A DNA stretch of 48,590 nucleotides from positions 1 through 48,590 of the forward strand of contig JAFVYL010000023.1 in NCBI GenBank assembly GCA_017508665.1, written 5' to 3'. This DNA comes from Clostridia bacterium. GTDB lineage: Bacteria > Bacillota > Clostridia > Oscillospirales > CAG-272. Positions 45,445 to 48,590 of this stretch are shown here, piece by piece (position 1 is the stretch's first letter; every line of letters starts with the position of its first letter). The translations under genes and the position numbers were made by a program. The notes beneath the pieces were generated by a model. The model did not search any database and was not told where the DNA came from. It saw nothing but the letters and a program-made list of their open reading frames with translations.

Positions 45445-47337
45445 ATGAAAGAATTTGTTACAGATATAGTAGTTATAGGCGCGGGACATGCCGGCATTGA
45501 GGCAGCACTTGCTTCAAGCAGAATGGGTATACCCACCGTCCTCTTTACTATAAATCTCGATGCGGTAGGAAATATGCCGTGCAATCCTTCCATAGGCGGC
45601 AGCGCGAAGGGACATCTCGTCTTTGAGATAGATGCGCTCGGCGGTGAGATGGGATATGCGGCGGATAAGGCTACCATTCAGTCGCGCACACTTAATCTTG
45701 GTAAGGGCGCTGCGGTGCACTCAAAGAGAGTGCAGGCGGACAGAAACGCATACAAGACTCTGATGAAGGCGACTATTGAAAAGGAAAAGAATCTCAAGCT
45801 CGTTCAGGCTGAGATAGTCGATATACTTACCTCGGCAGACGAGGGCGGCAGAGTACGTGTAGACGGCGTTGTGACACATCTCGGTGAGGTGTGGAGATGC
45901 AAAAAGGCGGTAATAGCGGCAGGAACCTTTCTTGAGAGCCAAATATTCGTCGGTGACAAGGTATATTCCGCAGGGCCTGACGGCATGATGCCGGCAAAAG
46001 GTCTTTCAGCATCGCTTGAAAGACTTGGCATCACCTTGCAGAGATTCAAGACGGGTACTCCCGCGCGTGTTCACAGACGCTCGATAGATCTCTCAAGACT
46101 TGAGGAGCAGTCGGGTGAGGAGTCGCCCGTACCATACTCCGCGCTGAGCGAGGACACCTATTCAAATGAGGTCAACAAGGTCTCCTGCCACGTGGTCTAC
46201 ACCAATAAAAACACACACGGTATCATACTTGGCAATCTCGACAGATGCGCTATGTATTCCGGTAATATAGTCGGCACGGGCCCGAGATACTGCCCGTCGA
46301 TAGAGACTAAGCTCGTCAGATTTGCGGATAAGGAGAGGCATCAGCTCTTTGTCGAGCCCTGCGGACTTGACACGGATGAGATGTATATCCAGGGCTTCTC
46401 TACTTCTATGCCGACGGACGTGCAGTATGATATGCTCAGGTCTCTCGACGGCTTTGAGAATGCGGAGATCATGAGATATGCCTACGCTATAGAATACGAC
46501 TCGGCAGAGCCTACGCAGATGCTCCCGACACTTGAGTTCAAGAGTATATCCGGACTCTACGGTGCAGGACAGTTCAACGGCACATCGGGCTACGAGGAGG
46601 CGGCGGCACAAGGCTTGGTAGCAGGTATCAACGCGGCTCTCGCGGTGAAGGGAGATGAACCTATGATCCTGACACGCGACTCGTCATACATAGGCACTCT
46701 CGTCGACGATCTTGTGACAAAGGGAACGAGCGAGCCGTACAGAGTTATGACCTCGAGAAGCGAATACAGACTCCTTCTCAGACAGGATAATGCCGATCTC
46801 AGACTCACCGACATCGGACGCAGAGTCGGACTTATAGGAGATGAGAGATACGAGAAATTCCTTAAGAAAAAGGAACAGATCGACACAGAGATAAAGAGGG
46901 TGGAGAAGACAACCGTTCCGCCGAGCGAAGAGGTCAATTCCTTCCTCAGAGCAAACGGATCTACAGAGATCACGACGGGTATCAAGCTCGCCGAGCTCTT
47001 ACGCCGCCCCGAGCTTACCTATGAGGCTCTCGGAGAGATAGACGCGGCAAGGCCCGAGCTTCCCCGCTCGGTTACAACTACCGTAGCGATACAGATAAAG
47101 TATGAGGGATACATCAAGCGTGAGCTTGCCGAGGTGGAAAGACAGAGAAAACTTGAAGAGAAGCTTTTGCCCTCCGATATTTCATACTCGGATATCCTCG
47201 GTCTCAGACTTGAGGCAGCGGAGAAGCTTGATCGGATCAGACCTATGAACATCGGTCAGGCATCGAGGATCAGCGGAGTGAGTCCTGCTGATATAAGCGT
47301 GCTTTTGATATATCTTAACGGCTTACGGAAAAAATAA
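45445..47337 (+). CDS. mnmG: tRNA uridine-5-carboxymethylaminomethyl modification enzyme MnmG
   Basis: 630 residues. FAD-binding motif GAGHAGIEAALASSRMG at residues about 11-27, followed by the conserved NPSIGGSAKGHL and the C-terminal helical region with RASxxR-like endings (MNIGQASRISGVSPADI). With MnmE it installs cmnm5U at the wobble position. In many Firmicutes it is beside rsmG, parA and parB near oriC; here parAB is 17 kb away, neither mnmE nor rsmG is in the window, and spoVM follows. Confidence 0.96.
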   Translation: MKEFVTDIVVIGAGHAGIEAALASSRMGIPTVLFTINLDAVGNMPCNPSIGGSAKGHLVFEIDALGGEMGYAADKATIQSRTLNLGKGAAVHSKRVQADRNAYKTLMKATIEKEKNLKLVQAEIVDILTSADEGGRVRVDGVVTHLGEVWRCKKAVIAAGTFLESQIFVGDKVYSAGPDGMMPAKGLSASLERLGITLQRFKTGTPARVHRRSIDLSRLEEQSGEESPVPYSALSEDTYSNEVNKVSCHVVYTNKNTHGIILGNLDRCAMYSGNIVGTGPRYCPSIETKLVRFADKERHQLFVEPCGLDTDEMYIQGFSTSMPTDVQYDMLRSLDGFENAEIMRYAYAIEYDSAEPTQMLPTLEFKSISGLYGAGQFNGTSGYEEAAAQGLVAGINAALAVKGDEPMILTRDSSYIGTLVDDLVTKGTSEPYRVMTSRSEYRLLLRQDNADLRLTDIGRRVGLIGDERYEKFLKKKEQIDTEIKRVEKTTVPPSEEVNSFLRANGSTEITTGIKLAELLRRPELTYEALGEIDAARPELPRSVTTTVAIQIKYEGYIKRELAEVERQRKLEEKLLPSDISYSDILGLRLEAAEKLDRIRPMNIGQASRISGVSPADISVLLIYLNGLRKK

Positions 47338-47344
47338 ATAACAA

Positions 47345-47392
47345 GGGTGCTCCCGTTTGCATATACTGCTATCAGGAGCGCCCGATTTTTTT
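47345..47392 (+). terminator. mnmG terminator
   Basis: GGGTGCTCC and GGAGCGCCC pair (one G-T) across a 19-nt loop, followed by GA and seven Ts. Confidence 0.8.
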
Positions 47393-47455
47393 GGATGATT
47401 CCTCTCCGCATCTGAGTGCGGTTACCAACAAAACTGATATTTAACAGGTGAAAAA

Positions 47456-47545
47456 ATGAAAATAGTGGTGTGGAAATCGCCGAAATACTTATCTAAGATC
47501 CTCTCAAAGCTTTTTGGCGTTGACGGAAAGAATAAAAACAGCTAA
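47456..47545 (+). CDS. spoVM: Stage V sporulation protein SpoVM
   Basis: A 29-residue peptide beginning MKIVVWKSPKYLSKIL. It aligns without gaps to the start of Bacillus SpoVM (MKFYTIKLPKFLGGIV): Lys2, Lys7, Pro9, Lys10, Leu12 and Ile15 coincide, including the Pro9 important for sensing curvature. SpoVM is an amphipathic helix that marks the forespore's outer membrane and recruits SpoIVA to start coat assembly. AGGTG lies 5 nt before the ATG. It has its own hairpin terminator at 47553-47590. Short enough to be missed by automated callers. Confidence 0.85.
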   Translation: MKIVVWKSPKYLSKILSKLFGVDGKNKNS

Positions 47546-47552
47546 ATAAAAA

Positions 47553-47590
47553 ATCACGGCAACCGTGTCACATAGCGGAAGCCGTGATCT
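47553..47590. terminator. Bidirectional terminator after spoVM
   Basis: ATCACGGC (47553-47560) pairs with GCCGTGAT (47581-47588), flanked by A- and T-rich runs; it serves the convergent gene at 47614 too. Confidence 0.75.
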
Positions 47591-47613
47591 TTTATTCTCA
47601 GTGATATAAACGG

Positions 47614-48339
47614 TCAAGTCAGATCAACACTTAATATGTTGAGGAGTACTCGCTTTGCATTTTCAAAGAGTTCTTTGTGCTCCTTTGATTTGCCGCCGAG
47701 AGAGCTCGGGTATCTGATGCAGATGAGAGTATCCTCGGGCAGTCCCGAGAGGCCCGGCAGCTTTGACGCATCAACCGAGGAGAGGAGTATAGCGTTATCT
47801 CTGTAATACTCTGCGCTCGGATTTATATTCTTATACGAGGTGAGATCGGCAAAGAGCTCGCTGTCACCTACCTTGTGATACTGCTCGTATACGGATTTGG
47901 ATATGAGGACGAGGTAGTATTCGCTGTGCTCGAGAGCTCCCGAGAGAGCCTTACGATCGTTTGCCAAAAGCGCGTCGTTGTAGTTCTCGGTGTTTTGCGC
48001 CTCGTTGGCACTGAGGAAAAAGTAGTTCGTGAAGTTGACCTTCACCGTGCCGTCACCGTCAAAGTCGTCGGTGACCTTTTTGAGAGAGGATATCACGGTC
48101 TCTATTTCCGCAACGTCACCGCCCTCTGCGGTCCTGCCGATGCTCTTACTTCCGGCGTAAAGAATGTAGGTATCGTAGCTTTCCTTTTTGCATAGCTGGA
48201 GAGTGCATACAAGCAACGCGATCACCAAGACGAGAGCGATTACGGAGTGCCACTTGTAGTGATACCAGAAGTTTTTAAGCTTTTCTTTCAGTGTCGACGG
48301 GAGCTCAACCTCTCCGACACCCTCTATGTTTTTACTCAT
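47614..48339 (-). CDS. Membrane-anchored protein, unknown
   Basis: 241 residues: a short cytosolic start rich in charged residues, one membrane segment (HSVIALVLVIALLVCTLQL, about residues 31-49), and an outside domain with Tyr-rich strands (NYFFLSANEAQ, EYYLVLISK). No lipobox. I know similar uncharacterised proteins only by layout. A promoter lies at 48370-48398, and the ATG is 9 nt after a GGAGA. Convergent with spoVM. Confidence 0.68.
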   Translation of the reverse strand: MSKNIEGVGEVELPSTLKEKLKNFWYHYKWHSVIALVLVIALLVCTLQLCKKESYDTYILYAGSKSIGRTAEGGDVAEIETVISSLKKVTDDFDGDGTVKVNFTNYFFLSANEAQNTENYNDALLANDRKALSGALEHSEYYLVLISKSVYEQYHKVGDSELFADLTSYKNINPSAEYYRDNAILLSSVDASKLPGLSGLPEDTLICIRYPSSLGGKSKEHKELFENAKRVLLNILSVDLT

Positions 48340-48369
48340 TGTTTATCTCCGATGAAATTCAGTATATTG

Positions 48370-48398
48370 AGTATAGCACATCTTCACCGCAAAGTCAA
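48370..48398 (-). promoter_or_regulatory. Promoter for the 47614 gene
   Basis: Minus strand: TTGACT (48393-48398), 17 bp, TATACT (48370-48375) with TG extension. Confidence 0.7.
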
Positions 48399-48475
48399 GA
48401 AATCGGGTGTAACCATATTTTGAACAAATTAGAAGAGCCGTGACTATGATGCACAAGTCCGTAAAAAACGGACAA

Positions 48476-48504
48476 TTGAAAAAAAGAGCCTCCTATGGTA
48501 GAAT
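48476..48504 (+). promoter_or_regulatory. Transposase promoter
   Basis: TTGAAA (48476-48481), 17 bp, TAGAAT (48499-48504) with TG extension. The -10 overlaps the left arm of the inverted repeat. Confidence 0.7.
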
Positions 48505-48524
48505 AAAGTTGCTACCATAGGAGG
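48489..48524 (+). promoter_or_regulatory. Inverted repeat sequestering the transposase ribosome binding site
   Basis: CCTCCTATGGTAG (48489-48501) and CTACCATAGGAGG (48512-48524) form a 13-bp perfect stem. The right arm contains the AGGAGG site for the ATG at 48533. The element's own promoter should start transcripts after the left arm. Confidence 0.75.
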
Positions 48525-48532
48525 TTTTTGTT

Positions 48533-48590
48533 ATGGCAAGAAAATACCAAAAAGTAAGTGAATTACTTCCAATTATTAAGGAATTAAGCG
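48533..48590 (+). CDS. Transposase N-terminus (IS3-type orfA-like), partial
   Basis: Only 19 codons are present before the window ends: MARKYQKVSELLPIIKEL and one more. Basic start and helical pattern fit the first helix-turn-helix part of IS3-family orfA proteins, which is also supported by the promoter and RBS-hiding hairpin just upstream. AGGAGG is 8 nt before the ATG. Family assignment is tentative because the catalytic region is outside the window. Confidence 0.55.
   Translation, partial: MARKYQKVSELLPIIKELS

Larger units (their letters stand above)
48458..48590 (+). mobile_element. Insertion sequence, left part (cut by window end)
   Basis: The stretch starts with a small hairpin (GTCCGT-AAAAA-ACGGAC, 48458-48474), then carries a promoter, a long inverted repeat and the first codons of a transposase-like frame. 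The exact IS end is not visible; it may begin a little further left, near 48441. Confidence 0.5.

Overview
The window is the replication-origin neighbourhood of a spore-forming, low-to-mid GC Firmicute of class Clostridia, most likely an uncultured gut-type lineage. The evidence is the dnaA-dnaN-recF-remB-gyrB-gyrA cluster, sporulation genes (spoVAC-spoVAD-spoVAE and a 29-residue spoVM), RNase J and RNase Y, an hrcA-grpE-dnaK-dnaJ operon behind a CIRCE element, strong Shine-Dalgarno sites and many near-consensus sigma-A promoters (TTGACA-17-TATAAT, often with an extended -10).

Layout. 0.2-3.1 kb (minus): lipoprotein, PHP-type phosphatase, HEPN-like membrane protein and the manganese exporter mntP. 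3.2-9.7 kb: alaS, a lipoprotein, a small membrane protein and the spoVA genes. Two heptanucleotide tandem arrays (about 7.0 and 9.7 kb) each run directly into a terminator. 9.8-22.6 kb (plus): dnaA, a 338-bp oriC-like spacer, dnaN, recF, remB, gyrB, gyrA, a lipoprotein, an HTH protein with a long acidic repeat tail, a small membrane protein and RNase J. 22.7-26.0 kb (minus): a two-gene carbohydrate operon (GH127-like enzyme plus a deacetylase-like barrel protein). 26.8-29.9 kb: parB and parA (minus), four perfect parS sites and a 1.3-kb non-coding segment with about 260 bp of helically phased A-tracts. 29.9-37.5 kb: a histidine phosphatase, the heat-shock operon (minus) and RNase Y.

37.7-42.65 kb is an AT-rich accessory island with different codon use. 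It starts with a cluster of palindromic repeats. It holds two copies of a 92-bp promoter-bearing direct repeat that ends in an RHS/YD-repeat core fragment, an orphan polymorphic-toxin C-terminus without a start codon, and a run of small immunity-type genes (zinc-ribbon, Imm32-like, HEAT-like, DUF4304-like, lipoprotein). I read it as a graveyard or reservoir of displaced RHS toxin-immunity cassettes inserted between rny and its usual partner ymdB. 42.7-48.6 kb returns to core-type genes: a heparinase II/III-family enzyme, ymdB, mnmG, spoVM and a membrane protein. The right edge cuts an insertion sequence whose transposase start is preceded by an inverted repeat that can hide its ribosome binding site.

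The most interesting points are (1) an origin whose candidate DnaA boxes read TTTTCAACA rather than TTATCCACA, alongside changes in the DnaA recognition helix, with a second box pair between parB and parA; (2) the phased A-tract segment beside the parS cluster; (3) the displaced toxin-immunity island. No tRNA, rRNA or CRISPR array was recognised.
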